Source: Sepiola atlantica
Taxonomy: Eukaryota; Mollusca; Cephalopoda; Sepiida; Sepiolidae
NCBI GenBank assembly: GCA_963556195.1
Contig: OY744517.1
Location: 144,674,382-144,738,381 of the forward strand
DNA length: 64,000 nucleotides
Reading direction: 5' to 3'
Shown here: piece by piece, positions 53,030-63,739 of the stretch
How the letters are laid out: each line of letters starts with the position of its first letter
Position numbering within the stretch: position 1 is the first letter of the stretch
The notes under the pieces: model-generated
What the model was told of the DNA's origin: nothing
Database searches by the model: none
Seen by the model: the letters and a program-made list of their open reading frames with translations, nothing else
Translations under genes and position numbers: made by a program

Positions 53030-53720
53030 TTTCAGCGTACGGATTATAATAAAAGATACCCGAAAAATCTTGTTAATGAAGACTTGGTGAAAATAATTGC
53101 AAGGCAAATAAATGTCTTATTTCCAGCCCTCAAAAATGTTAAGAAAATTGTGGACGTTCCTAATAAGTTTAACTACACTTGGAATGATCCATTGGAAGAT
53201 TATTCCAATCAATAGTTTGGAAATTTAATACTTAAACGATTTACGTAGCTATTTGGCAACACAATTGATTCCAGTGGGTGAACTGACACAACTATAATGC
53301 AATGTATATCCACTGCAAGGAGAGTCTTTAAGTAGCTGTCGAAAATTTTACAAAACGCAGAGATCTCATCGTATGCGACAGAAGCAGCATAGAGCACACA
53401 TGTCCGACCTGTATTATTGGTTCAGAGACGTGACATATGACAAAATGTCAAAACGACACGATCCTGGCTGCAGCACATCAGATGGAGAAAATTGCCGGTC
53501 TCACTGTAAAGGCTTCCATGGGAAAGTCATCCGATATGCTCTAAAGTGTGTCCTATAAGCCGAACAGTAGTTCTCTTAAGACATAGAGAACATTTGATGA
53601 TGAACTTGTCCTAGCAGGTGACACAAGAGAAAATGACAACATACAGGAGTAGTTAGCAGGCATTCACAACACGTCTAACCTCAGCATGAGATACGAAGAC
53701 CAAAATTAAAAATAATGATT
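53030..53720 (+). pseudogene. unassigned repeated element, copy 1
   Basis: An open stretch at 53030-53214 reads LVNEDLVKIIARQINVLFPA then LKNVKKIVDVPNKF and ends NDPLEDYSNQ*. From 53265 on the DNA matches 60940-61066 and 61888-62250: TGAACTGACACAACTATAAT, CACACATGTCCGACCTGTAT, CACGATCCTGGCTGCAG, AGATGGAGAAAATTGCCGGT and GTCTCACTGTAAAGGCTTCC. Plus-strand reading gives HMSDLYYW and SKRHDPGCSTSDGENCRSHC, broken by stops. The family is not recognised. This copy lacks the insertion present in copy 2. Confidence 0.55.
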
Positions 53721-54528
53721 TTGAGAATGGTCTCCAGAGATTAAAGTCGTTTTTTTCTTTACAAATGAAAAAGACATAACCGACGAAAGCCTCATCTCGA
53801 CAAATCCTGCCTTCATGATTTGGCCTACACAAGCAAATTTACACATAACCGGGAAGTTGCTTAATCTACTTGACAGAAAGGAAAATGAAACCGTCTTTAT
53901 CAACATGAGATCCAGTGTTTTCTTACACCATTTCAAGAAGTCAGATAATATTATATTTGAGTACAATAATAATTAGAATATCATTCAGAGTGCATATCTC
54001 AACCTATGCTTATCAGTAATAATAAAAAAAATCAATGAAATTAAATAAAAATTAAACACTCTATAATTATATGAGATATTTGATTATTTAATAGAGAATC
54101 CAGTAATTTTTGTACAAGTGTTTATGCATCAAATTTTTAATACCTTCAAATATTTATTCATAATATAAATGTATGGTTTGATTATTTTAATTAGTCTTAT
54201 GACTGGCATTACTTTAACTAATCATGGCTTTATGTTATTATTTTAATTAGTTCTATGACATTGTTATATTATTCTTATTTTTAATTTCTACAATTTTTTC
54301 AATTATAAATAAAATGTAGTAAAATATAGTATTTCCTTTTTATGGATGTCACAAACGCAGACCCCACGATAATGTTGTACTCTCTTTGATCAAAATTAAA
54401 TATATTTATCCAAGTACCCTAGTAATGTAGTTTTAAAATATATATAGTTATAGTGGTCTATCTATATATATTATATAGAGGAAGTTTGTGAACAAACAAA
54501 TAGACAGGAACTACACATTTATTTATTC

Positions 54529-54530
<2 letters not shown>
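53721..54530. other. unassigned sequence with a repeat scrap
   Basis: An 86-codon minus-strand frame (53706-53966) has no motif. 54075-54190 carries a piece of the ATGGCATATCAACCC family (TTATTTAATAGAGAATCCAG, TTCAAATATTTATTCATAAT). Confidence 0.4.

Positions 54531-54563
<33 letters not shown>
54531..54563. repeat. (TA)n microsatellite
   Basis: About 16 TA units. Confidence 0.95.
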
Positions 54564-54567
<4 letters not shown>

Positions 54568-54599
54568 ACAGAGAGAGAAAATATTTTAAGATTAAAACC

Positions 54600-55078
54600 A
54601 AGTTATAATGATACTAAACTTTATGTCTAAAATCCTTATTCCTATTTTGATCAAAATCCATTACATGATTTTTATTCTAAAAATGTATTCAGAATTTATA
54701 AAACTTAAGGGGTCTAAAGAAATTGAAATTCAGGGAATCTTGCTTAATTGGTGTCTAATAACTATTAATCAAATTCAATGCAAATTTGAAATATTAGAAT
54801 TTTCAAAGGGGATGTTGTGCCCATATTATGCCCTCTAAAACCCTTTAGAATACCCCAAAGAAATTGAAATTTGGGGAATATTCATTAATTAATGTTAATA
54901 CCTATTGTTAAAATTTCACAAAAATCAGAGATATCTGAATTTTCACGAAAGACTTTCACCCCCTTTACATAAAACTAACCCTAACCCACATTACGACCCC
55001 TTACACCTAGCAGATGTCGTCCAAAATTCCTCATGATTGGTTAATTAGTTTAGGAGTGAATACTGTACATACAAATAC
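54600..55078 (+). repeat. 470-bp interspersed repeat, copy 2
   Basis: ATTTTGATCAAAATCCATTA, CAAAGAAATTGAAATTTGGG, CCCTTACACCTAGCAGATGT, TTCCTCATGATTGGTTAATT and AGTTTAGGAGTGAATACTGT are the reverse complement counterparts of 37395-37865. Internal subrepeats are AAAGAAATTGAAATTCAGGG and AAAGAAATTGAAATTTGGGG. The 76-codon frame in it is not supported. Confidence 0.8.
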
Positions 55079-55222
55079 CTAACTTTATATAAATATATAT
55101 AAATATTAATATTTTTATTTTACAAACATGTACAAAAGTGACACTTCCATGGAGATGTTTCAATCGTTAGCTATCAAAACTACAATCTCATCGGGCTAAG
55201 AAAACATGTTTTGTTGTAATTC

Positions 55223-55248
55223 ATATATATATATATATATATATATAT
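55223..55248. repeat. (AT)n microsatellite
   Basis: About 13 AT units. Confidence 0.9.
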
Positions 55249-55449
55249 TTATTTGATATAAAACATTTTATTCATAAAAAATTTTTTGCCTACACATTTG
55301 CAGACATGTTTCCATTTTCATTTCTACATTCATACTAAGATATTGGCTTGATGAGGTTCAGCTAATCCTCAGTTAGAACTGAAACATATCTGCAAATATG
55401 TAGCCAAAAATGTTTGTATAAATAAAAAAAGTTTTATAACAAATAAATA
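55247..55449. repeat. foldback element, copy 1
   Basis: TTTATTTGATATAAAACATT, TTTTTTGCCTACACATTTGC and AGACATGTTTC on the left pair with GAAACATATCTGCAAATATG, TAGCCAAAAATGTTTGTATA and GTTTTATAACAAATAAATA on the right. Arms are about 80 bases. The right arm matches that of 63313-63495. Confidence 0.75.
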
Positions 55450-55510
55450 TAGAGCTCTATTTATTATTGAGCACAGTAAAGATTTAAACAGAACATAAAC
55501 TCACTGGAAT

Positions 55511-55516
<6 letters not shown>

Positions 55517-55567
<51 letters not shown>
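55517..55567. repeat. (AT)n microsatellite
   Basis: About 25 AT units, then a short (GA)n. Confidence 0.95.
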
Positions 55568-55572
<5 letters not shown>

Positions 55573-56034
55573 GAGAGAGAGTGAGAGTGTCATAATTTTA
55601 TTTTTGTTGTTTTTATTAACCCTCTAAAGCCGGAAGCACCAAAATGTGGCCACAAGTCTCACATGCTTACTATCGCATAAAGTCTGCAATCATTTAACAC
55701 TGTATATCAATATGCAGCATTAACGCCTGCCACTTGACCAACTGGAGGTGCCATCAACTGAATGAAGGAATGGCTGTGAACATCGACCCCAGGGACTTGA
55801 TAATTGAAACCTCTTTAGGGCTGATAGCATTAAAAGGTTGATATGGTAAAATCCGATAAAAATCAAACAAATGGATTATCTATCTCGCTAGAAGCTTGCT
55901 GTTGAAATGTTGGATGTTTTATAATTGGGCCGTCAATAGTATAGATACTTGAATATTTTTTTTCATACTCTCTCTTTGAAAACGATACGCTATGAACTGT
56001 ACTTATCCAGTTTTGCCCAGTAGTGTAGTTACTT
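55568..56034. other. unassigned sequence
   Basis: No gene or repeat match recognised. Confidence 0.4.
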
Positions 56035-56640
56035 CATTTGCTTTGCTTTTTTTAAACTATACAGTTTTTTCCCCTCCAAAATATTAGGTTTTTGTTTTGG
56101 AAAAGGAAACCGTGTGCATAAGGCTTCCCTGCTGTTATATAACCTCTCCACCGACAAGACTCTGGCCAAACCTCCCGATGTTACACCATGGATACTGGGC
56201 TCCTTGCAGCCCCAGGCTAATTGGCTAGGGATCTCGGAGTAGATTGGAGCCCTAGAGATGCAGTGTGCATGGCCCACTGGTATGTGGACACATCCTGACA
56301 CTCACCAATCCAATCCCCGGCCACAGGAAAATGCTATCTTTGGATGGTCTGTCACAACCTGGGTGACAGTAGTGTATGCAGCAACTCACAGGTAATATGT
56401 GACATTGGTGCATGCTTAAGTGGAAACCACATCAGCCCTAGTTAGATAAGAACGGTGGAGGTCTTGGACTGCCGAAAGTGTTTAAGTTGGTGAAAAATAG
56501 GCATCTAGCTGTAAAACTGCCTTAAAAACTGTCTAGTCAATATATGACTAGACAATCAGGCCCCACCCTCATCAGGGGATTAATTGTGACCTGATTCAAC
56601 AAATAAACTGGCTGATGATGATGATGATGATGAGTCAAAG
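56035..56640 (+). mobile_element. probable LINE 3' end with (GAT)n tail
   Basis: This segment is GC-richer than its surroundings and ends in GGCTGATGATGATGATGATG, a simple-repeat tail of the kind found at LINE 3' ends. CAGGCCCCACCCTCATCAGG and TGTCTAGTCAATATATGACT with GACTAGACA form a hairpin before the tail. The 90-codon minus-strand frame (56029-56301) has no domain. The clade is not determined. Confidence 0.4.
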
Positions 56641-56754
56641 TGAAGTAAATCGGTATGGATAAATACAGAATTACAAATCAAACTTAGTTCATTCTATTAA
56701 ACATTTTTGATACTCCCATGAAATTCTTCATTTTTTAACTGACAATTATTCCAT

Positions 56755-56815
56755 TTCATTAACCCTTATCCTCAAGTGACTTTAGGCCTTGATAAGTGGT
56801 GCCCCATTAGTAAAA
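56755..56815 (-). mobile_element. CACTTATCAAGG repeat fragment
   Basis: TTCATTAACCCTTATCCTCA, AGTGACTTTAGGCCTTGATA and AGTGGTGCCCCATTAGTA are the family's first 60 bases in reverse. Confidence 0.7.
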
Positions 56816-57769
56816 AACAAAAAGCAAGTCTTTTTTTTAAAGATGACGACCATTTGAAAATAATTCCAACCCAGACAAAGTATTTTCTTGAAGGAATTGA
56901 ACTGTATTACATTTTATTCCTCTTAAAAACATGCTGTAATGATCCACAAGAAAAATTGACAAACTAAAATCAGATATTGATCTCCCCTCCCTCTCTCCTG
57001 ACCTTCTTTTGAACTAGCTGTTGCTCCCTATTTCTTATTGTTCTTTCGTTTCATTCGGTTTACTTCCTACCTGATCTGTCACATATAACTGATGCAAAAT
57101 CAATATTACTTTTTAAACAATTTCATAACATAATTTTAAATGGCTTTGTATCAAAGTTTTAAATTTAATATATAAAGTCAGTCTATTATTTTCTATCGTT
57201 TTTTGTTATCGATAGCTTTCTTCCTACAAAATCAACATCTGATTCTGATTTGTCAGTTTTTCTTGTGAAACATTGCAGCATCAATTTTTCATTTTTTGAA
57301 GCCTTGACAGTTGCTTGCTAACACCATATGTTAACAATTACTTAAATTAGAAGAATTTGGTTATAATGATCAATATCTTCTTCTATATAATAAAGTAAAC
57401 CTGGTCTGATTCTCAAATTTTTGCGATTAATAGCTTGTCTTCGAGTTGTTTAATTATAATTAACAACGATCCAGCCAGTCAACAACCTCTGAAAGATTCA
57501 CTCATCAAATATGTGTTCCATGCAGTAGAATAGAATTCACAATCCAGCAATCAAGCTTTATCTCTTCGTCTCATGAGACCAATTTCATAACCATTGAATG
57601 ATACAATATCAATGAATCGAATTTATAGAAATAAAAAAGCTGTTTGCACTTATTGTATAAACACAATCTCCAAATGTTGGGAAAGTGGATGTTGGCATGG
57701 ATCAACAACTAAGTATAGGATGCTTGAGACCTGTTGTTTCCATAGCAATACTTTCATTTTTGTTTTTAC
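56816..57769. other. unassigned sequence with Helitron-related scraps
   Basis: 57165-57280 (AATATATAAAGTCAGTCTAT, CTTTCTTCCTACAAAATCAA, TTGTCAGTTTTTCTTGTGAA) matches the interior of the 18128 element. TTCTATATAATAAAGTAAAC at 57382 looks like another Helitron 5' end. The 83-codon frame at 57594-57845 enters the next repeat. Confidence 0.4.
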
Positions 57770-58150
57770 TAATGAGACACCACTTATCAAGGCCAAAAAC
57801 CACCACTCGAGGATAAGGGCTTTAATCAGATGGTTGGATTGTTAGTTGATTGATGAAGAACATCATGAGAGGATTGCAAATGATGAATGGAAAGTACAGT
57901 TTAATTACTTATGGAGACGATTTATGACAAGTATTTGTTGACATTGGATTTGAAGACGATCATCTTGTAGTCTGCAGAGAAGTAGTCCCATAGTAATGTG
58001 TTCCACCATGGATTAGAAGTACTTGGAAAGAAAATCTGTTCACGAAAATTCCGCTTAATGTCAAGCACAAGGAGGAAGTAAGAAAAATGTTGGCAACCTT
58101 CATGCAGTCCCTCCTGTGAATACATTTCACAATGTCAGCAAAGCAGAATC
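57770..58150 (+). mobile_element. CACTTATCAAGG repeat, well-preserved copy
   Basis: TACTAATGAGACACCACTTA, TCAAGGCCAAAAACCACC, TCGAGGATAAGGGCTTTAAT, GACATTGGATTTGAAGACGA, ATAGTAATGTGTTCCACCAT and GAAAATTCCGCTTAATGTCA align with 14372-14750. Confidence 0.7.
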
Positions 58151-58913
58151 GAGCGAGTCAGAAATATCCTAACTAGCATCGCTTTGCTTACACGCTCACC
58201 GTAATGACATCAAGAAACAGCAACTGAAGAGTGGACGTATATTTATAAATTCGGTAATCAAATTTCGCATGGCAAGAAAAGACATTTTCATGAATAAATT
58301 AGGAATACCGCTTCCTTTAACTTAATAGTCTTGGAAATAAGGCCATCAGGAAGGAATTGGTCACTTCTGATGTGAGAAGTGGGGAGGGGGGGCGACAACA
58401 AAAATGGCGGCCACATAAAGTAAAGAAATGAGAAAGAAAAGAAAAAGTGAACATATTTTAAAAACAAAGGAATATTTATCAGCAAACAGAAAAGAGGGAA
58501 TAAATGTTGCTCATCAAGAGACTACTTTTTCTCCTCCTCGGTGGAGACATTCGGCATAAAAAAACACTTTAGGAATTAATAGGAAAAATTAATAAATAAT
58601 GTTTTATCCTGGATAGCTGTACGCTATTTTCTTTGATCTTTTAAATCGATCGAACCATAGCTCCTGGGGGTGGAGGGGGGAATTGTTATGTGATATTGAC
58701 ATTCAAACAAGGGGAAGATGTCTAGTGCATGTGTTCGTATACAATAGTTCCCCCAAGGACCCGGCAAAATTACAAACAAACCGGAAAATACAGTAAAATT
58801 GCACTTTAGAGGAGGTGCCGGCACTGAAGCAGACTTTTGGGAGACTTTTGAAAAAAAAATACTGTTTTGGTTTTAGGTAAAAAAAAATGACATGACCAAA
58901 AGTTATATAGAAA
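58151..58913. other. unassigned sequence
   Basis: Short minus-strand frames (65-66 codons) cross G-rich patches and have no motif. Confidence 0.35.
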
Positions 58914-58940
58914 CTAGCAGATTTACCCAGCGTTGGGTAT
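58914..58940 (-). mobile_element. Helitron-like 3' end
   Basis: On the minus strand TACCCAACGCTGGGTA (perfect 6-bp stem, 4-base loop) is followed by AATCTGCTAG|T. Hairpin position, CTAG and the following T fit the Helitron rule. The 5' end to the right was not located. Confidence 0.55.
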
Positions 58941-60939
58941 CAAATAGGTCGAACATTCTATATATAATAATCAATGTTTGTTTCTGTGTTATAGAAATCA
59001 ATATGTTAACAGAACATTCAAATAAATTTCAATAAGGGTTAAATTTTTTTAAGGAATCTGAAGACATCATTGAAATTTTCCTTCGATTCCATCTGGAATC
59101 ACTAGGGGTAATTATCGGTTAAGTCCACAAAATAAATTAAATATATTAGAACGTAAAGACACAAAATTCATGTTTTAAATTAGATTTTCTTTGTTTCATA
59201 AAACAAAAATAAAATTTCACAAAGAATATCCCAGTGGACGGTTTAAACATTTAAGCAATTATTTTCATTGGTATTTTTAAGTTTTAAAATAATTAAAGAA
59301 AATAGAAATTTTTTTTGATTCGTTGAAGCCATTTGTCATTTTAAAGAAACGGTAAGAAACAGTGCTAACAAGTAGATTTTGTTTTAAGAACCCTACTGCA
59401 TTGACAGTTTTTTTGATTACTTGTCCTCATATTGGAAATGTTATTTTTAACTTTTCTTTCAGGGTAAAAATTGTAATTGTAAACATGCAGATATTTGAAA
59501 TTAATTATTTTTCCCTAAGAAACCATCTGACCAGCAATATGTCTCCACACGGACAACACCGAATGAATACCGCTAATAAAACTCTGAAATGGTATGAACC
59601 CCTCATTCCATCCATTTATCGATTAAATAACATCACTACTGTTCTTCAAACAATTCATTTACAAAAGAAAAACATTTGTTTAAAAAACTGGTTCCCAGCA
59701 ATAAAGGTTGATATGCCATTAAACAAAATGACCAAATCCTTTATTATACACTAATGTACATCCTTTGTCAAAAATGTCTGAGAAAAAAAAATGCTCTGTC
59801 AGTGTTCGCACTAATATCCATATAAAAATCATAGAATATTCCTTAGTAACTTCCTCCAAAGGAGGAAGCCGACGCAACCCAACTTGGGCGAATGCTGCAC
59901 CAGGTACAGGCAGGATAGAATTGCATCAGTAATTCAATTTTTCATATATAAATTATTATTATCATTTCTGATGACCTAAACAAAAAAACACACCGACCAT
60001 TGACTTTTTATTTTGAGTGGAAGATTTTTTTCCAAATTAATTTCAGACAGCAGGGGGTTGTCTGACTTTCTATTTGCTTTCTTGCTTTCCGTCACCACTT
60101 GAAATGATTTTGTCCGTAGGCTCAAAAAAGGCAAGCTTTTTTTACTCGCTAACTTTTCTGTGATGAGATGACTATATTATATTTTTTATATAAAAACATA
60201 AAAATAAATATACAAATACACATTGGTCTTTATTATAGAGTGAAGGGTTATTATAATACAAAAAAAAGACAAAAATAAACCTTTAATCATTTAAAACCAG
60301 GCTAAAATCTCTATCCGAAGATAATCAGTTTGACATAATTAACCAACTATGATGTAATTGTAACGTAATTAGCAGCGCACAACTCAATAAATCTATCGTT
60401 TTCTCAACCTGATGTTTGTCAGATTATTAATTTCTGTTTTTTATGAGAATATCTGATGAGCCTTATTTTTCAGCACTACATTTCTATAACAAATAGATGC
60501 ATGCAGTGGCGACAATCCTCAGTCAGGAAAGAGGAACACAAATTAACAGACGCACTCATCGAAGGTATGGTTTAGAATAAATCGTTCAGAGTCGCCCGTT
60601 TGATTGGTATAAAATAATTGAGAACAGAATGCAGATTATGCAGCGTGCACATTTTAAAAGCAAAAAGCATAAAAACAAAAGACATCAATTTTAATTACTG
60701 CAATTCATTTTCTTAAGAAATTCAATTTATTTTTAGAAGACACATGAAGAATGAAATGTAATTAGTCTTTACATTAAATTTCTTTAAATTAATTCAAAAG
60801 ATAGAATTTTACGTTCAGTCGCAAAAGAGTCAGTCGAAAAGTGGTGGAAAAACAATTTCCAAGGCGATTAGTCAAAGTTACAATTAAAATCTCGTTTTTC
60901 AAGACATTGGAGCAGAATTAATCGATAACATTTTAATTA
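58941..60939. other. unassigned AT-rich sequence
   Basis: The 130-codon plus-strand frame at 59362-59754 is the longest non-repeat frame here, but it shows no domain and its last 20 codons overlap a minus-strand scrap of the ATGGCATATCAACCC family (GTTGATATGCCATTAAACAA). TTCCTCCAAAGGAGGAAGC at about 59852 is a small hairpin. No gene called. Confidence 0.4.
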
Positions 60940-61074
60940 TTGATTCTGTTGGGCAAACTGACACAACTATAAGATGACGTATATCTGTCACATGGAGAGT
61001 TTTCATGCAATTGTTGACAATATGAGAGCAAGGCAGCGTACAACACACATGTCCAACCTGTACTCTTGTATGAC

Positions 61075-61887
61075 ACAGTGGGCTGGCAAGCGGACATATG
61101 GATTTTTAGCAACTTTCTAAAATCATTACGAAATCTATATATTTGAATAACTCAGAGTCTGAGGTTGCGGCATATTTTAACGAAAGATTGCAAAAAAGCC
61201 CCGAGATGAAATTTCTCATGCTTCACAAATAAGAATCTAGACATAGAAAGCTATCATAATCCAATTGGATGAAAAAAAAAAATCACTCTCGGGAACCATT
61301 TTAATTCTAACATACTGAAATAATTTGATCAATTTATCAGATTGTATCAATCGATTATGGGACAAGAGTGACCCCAGTGTCGAAAGCCAGAGAGCGATTA
61401 AATTGCAGACATTGTAAAAGGACAGGGCACAGTATTCGTAGCTGTGAGCAGCTCAAAGCTGCGATACTTGGGTGTAACACCGAGTACGAATCGTTGTTGT
61501 GCTTTCTGACGGATGATGCATAATGTGAATCACTGTTTGTTGTTTCATTGATGTTCGAGTGATATATTTTCATTTTAAAGTGGATATTTGAAGAGTTCTC
61601 TTCCTGTAATACTAAAAAAAAGGTCTTGTTTGTTTGCTCAACTTGTTTACTTTGCAAGTTATGATAATTTGAAATTTGCCCAGAATTTAGCCCCTCCGTG
61701 TATTGGCCCAAAATGATAGTGATTGGGGCCTCAGACTCCCAAAATGGTATAATTCTGCTGAATATCAGTCTGTTTAATATTCCACTACCCTCCCTGATGC
61801 CTAACATGATGACCAACATGTATAACAGCTAAACTTATGGGCACTCATAGGTTAATGTCCGCTTGAACCCCCTTCTAAGCCCACTGT
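61075..61887. mobile_element. 0.8-kb TIR DNA transposon inside copy 2
   Basis: The ends are ACAGTGGGCT and AGCCCACTGT (10 bp perfect), with further subterminal agreement: GCAAGCGGACAT at the left against ATGTCCGCTTGAA at the right. GTATGAC flanks it exactly at 61068-61074 and 61888-61894. Copy 1 (near 53403-53425) is the uninterrupted site. CAGTG-type ends and a 7-8-bp duplication fit a hAT-like element, but the superfamily is not certain. It is too short to be autonomous. Confidence 0.7.
61328..61522 (+). pseudogene. C-terminal transposase remnant with CCHC zinc knuckle
   Basis: The open stretch ends in VTPVSKARERLNCRHCKRTG then HSIRSCEQLKAAILGC and a TAA at 61520. CRHCKRTGHSIRSC is an exact C-x2-C-x4-H-x4-C knuckle, a nucleic-acid-binding motif. 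It lies inside the TIR element, close to its right end, as expected of a transposase C-terminus left after internal deletion. The 154-codon minus-strand frame at 61355-61819 is antisense to it; I regard that frame as the shadow because it has no motif. Confidence 0.6.
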
Positions 61888-62158
61888 GTATGACTGCAAG
61901 ACGTGGTCGAGAAAACATCAAAACAACACGATCCTGGCTGAAGTGCATCAGATAGAGAAAATTTCTGGTCTCACTGTGAAGGTTTCCAGAAAAGATTGTG
62001 TCGCACAATGCGGCCACATTGCCAGCCGTCAGTCATTCGAAATCTCCAAAGTGCGTCCCACATCGATGTCAATGGCCAAGGCTGCTTCAGATATGAAAGG
62101 GATCAATTGATAACCTGCTCCTAGCGGGCGGCACAAGCGAAATGACAAAAAAAACCCA

Positions 62159-62211
62159 GAGAAGTTTGAAGTCATTCACGAAACGCGTTTTGTGAATGAC
62201 TTCCAACTTCT
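62159..62211. repeat. local inverted duplication
   Basis: GAGAAGTTTGAAGTCATTCA and CGAAACG pair with the sequence that follows (CGTTTTGTGAATGACTTCCA then ACTTCTC). Copy 1 near 53660-53680 has only one arm-like GGCATTCACAACACGTCTAA, so the second arm arose in copy 2, probably by template switching. Confidence 0.75.
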
Positions 62212-62340
62212 CCGTCTAACCACAGTATGCGATACAAAAACAAAAACTGAAACTAATAATCATCGTCTCTTATAAAGATGGAATTGAAAATAAAGAATCG
62301 TTCATCTTTTATTGAGAATCAAAAGATGGCGTCGCATTAG

Positions 62341-62752
62341 TTGAGAATCAGATTTTACAAGGATAAAACATGGATTACGGATTCCAATTCCATAACCCAT
62401 GTGAAACGAACTGACAAATCTATGATTAGAAGAACAAATTCATCAATGGAAAAATTGGGTGTCATCGATGTAAAGAAAGTTATCCAAAGTAGAAGATTAA
62501 ATTGGTTCAGTCTTGTGCAAAGAATGTCTTCAGAAGATCCAAGGGAATTAGTTTTAACGGAGATAAGTGGTCCACAAAAAAGTGGGTAAACCTCGAAGGA
62601 ATTGGAAACAGTCGATGGCTGAAGACATGAAACAGAGGAATCAAGATGCAAGTAATAAAATATTGTGGAGACAGCATCAAAGGAAAAAGGACTTAAAACG
62701 AGAAGATAAAAAGATGAGGCTGGTAAAATTTCTTGGTTATGTGGGAAAATAA
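62341..62752 (+). pseudogene. LINE polymerase C-terminal remnant
   Basis: 62341-62589 encodes EKLGVIDVKKVIQSRRLNWF then SLVQRMSSEDPRELVLTEIS. An overlapping frame from 62567 continues KVGKPRRNWKQSMAEDMKQR and ILWRQHQRKKD. The RLNWF-VQRM ... G-PRRNW ... DM ... W order is a LINE polymerase C-terminus. A frame change at about 62570-62585 separates the two. It is distinct in sequence from the remnants at 15.4, 41.3 and 45 kb. Confidence 0.7.
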
Positions 62753-63188
62753 CAGAGGAGGTTAAGTCGGTTAGAGTTTAACCGACCTAAACTCTGACGG
62801 ACGAATGGACCAAGAGCTATAAGTCTTCAATGAACACCACCTTCAACAGACACCAGTTATCGCAACTAAGAGTGATTTCACAATGGAAACTGACTAGAAC
62901 TGAGCAGTAGGCTAGTCGCTGAACTGACTGAATAGGAAAAATATGCCGGCTTATAAAGTCCAAAATGTCATTGGTTCGTCAGAAAAATGAATCATTTGCA
63001 TAACCTGACGTGGATCATTTCTTTGTCCCACAAGAGTCTCGTAGTCCAAGTGTGAGTTCAATCATTGTACATCTTTTCCTATCAGCTCCACTACTATTTC
63101 TATTCTATTTTATATTGTGTGATTTTATCTTCTGAACATTTGATAATATCCTTAAGAAAAACTTTGACATTTATTGAAAGCAGTTCAA
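62753..63188. other. unassigned sequence
   Basis: GAGGTTAAGTCGGTTAGAG and TTTAACCGACCTAAACTC near 62757-62796 form a small imperfect hairpin. No gene. Confidence 0.4.
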
Positions 63189-63209
63189 ATATATATATAT
63201 ATATATATA
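63189..63209. repeat. (AT)n microsatellite
   Basis: About 10 AT units. Confidence 0.9.
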
Positions 63210-63312
63210 GTGCTTGTATGGTTGTTGTTTCTTAGATGTTAATCTAATGAAACTATGGTGTTTATAAGGTTGTGTTCAATAACAAGTAAAGCTGTATTAT
63301 AGTATAGATTTT

Positions 63313-63495
63313 TTTATTTATTTAAAAATTAATGGCTACTTATGTGCATACATGTTTTAGCTGCAACTTTATTCCAAGTCTAGCGTCCTCAGGCCGTCTA
63401 GTTAATATGGCCTGAGGATACTGGACCTGCAATAAAATCACAGCTGAAACATATATGCATATATGTAGCCAATCATGTTTGTACAAATAAAAATA
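63313..63495. repeat. foldback element, copy 2
   Basis: TTATTTATTTAAAAATTAAT, GGCTACTTATGTGCATACAT, GTTTTAGCTG and CGTCCTCAGGCC on the left pair with GGCCTGAGGATACTGG, CAGCTGAAACATATATGCAT, ATATGTAGCCAATCATGTTT and TACAAATAAAAATAA on the right, around a loop of about 12 bases. It is related to 55247-55449. Confidence 0.8.
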
Positions 63496-63709
63496 ATGGT
63501 AATACCTTTACATTTGGTGTGAAACTCTCGATCTCTGAAGATGGATATGTTATCCGAAAAGTTTAAGATAAAAGTTAAAAATCATTCATTTTTTTTTCTT
63601 AATAAAAAAATATTTGCATCTTATAAGTGTTTTTAAAAGGCATTTTGCCTATTTTACAATTTGGAATCTTAAAAGATGCTTTCAAAATAACTTTTTCTAT
63701 TTTAAAGTA

Positions 63710-63727
63710 TTATATATATATATATAT
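63710..63727. repeat. (TA)n microsatellite
   Basis: About nine TA units just before the last repeat. Confidence 0.85.
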
Positions 63728-63739
63728 GAAAAAAGAGAA

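Larger units (their letters stand above)
60940..62250 (+). pseudogene. unassigned repeated element, copy 2 (interrupted)
   Basis: 60940-61066 encodes TYICHMESFHAIVDNMRARQ and RTTHMSNLYSC. 61888-62250 continues with TCAAAACAACACGATCCTGG, CATCAGATAGAGAAAATTTC and GGTCTCACTGTGAAGGTTTC. Both halves align with copy 1 at 53265-53720, where they are contiguous. The family is not recognised. Compared with copy 1 this copy carries an insertion at 61075-61887 and an inverted duplication at 62159-62211. Confidence 0.6.

Noticed and set aside
58950..58985. Helitron 5' end (TTCTATATATAATAATC)
   Set aside because: The TC is preceded by T, not A, and no paired 3' end was found.
59362..59754. 130-codon plus-strand open frame
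   Set aside because: No domain is recognisable, it lies in AT-rich DNA, and its end overlaps an interspersed repeat scrap.
61355..61819. 154-codon minus-strand open frame
   Set aside because: It is antisense to the CCHC zinc-knuckle reading on the plus strand and has no motif of its own.
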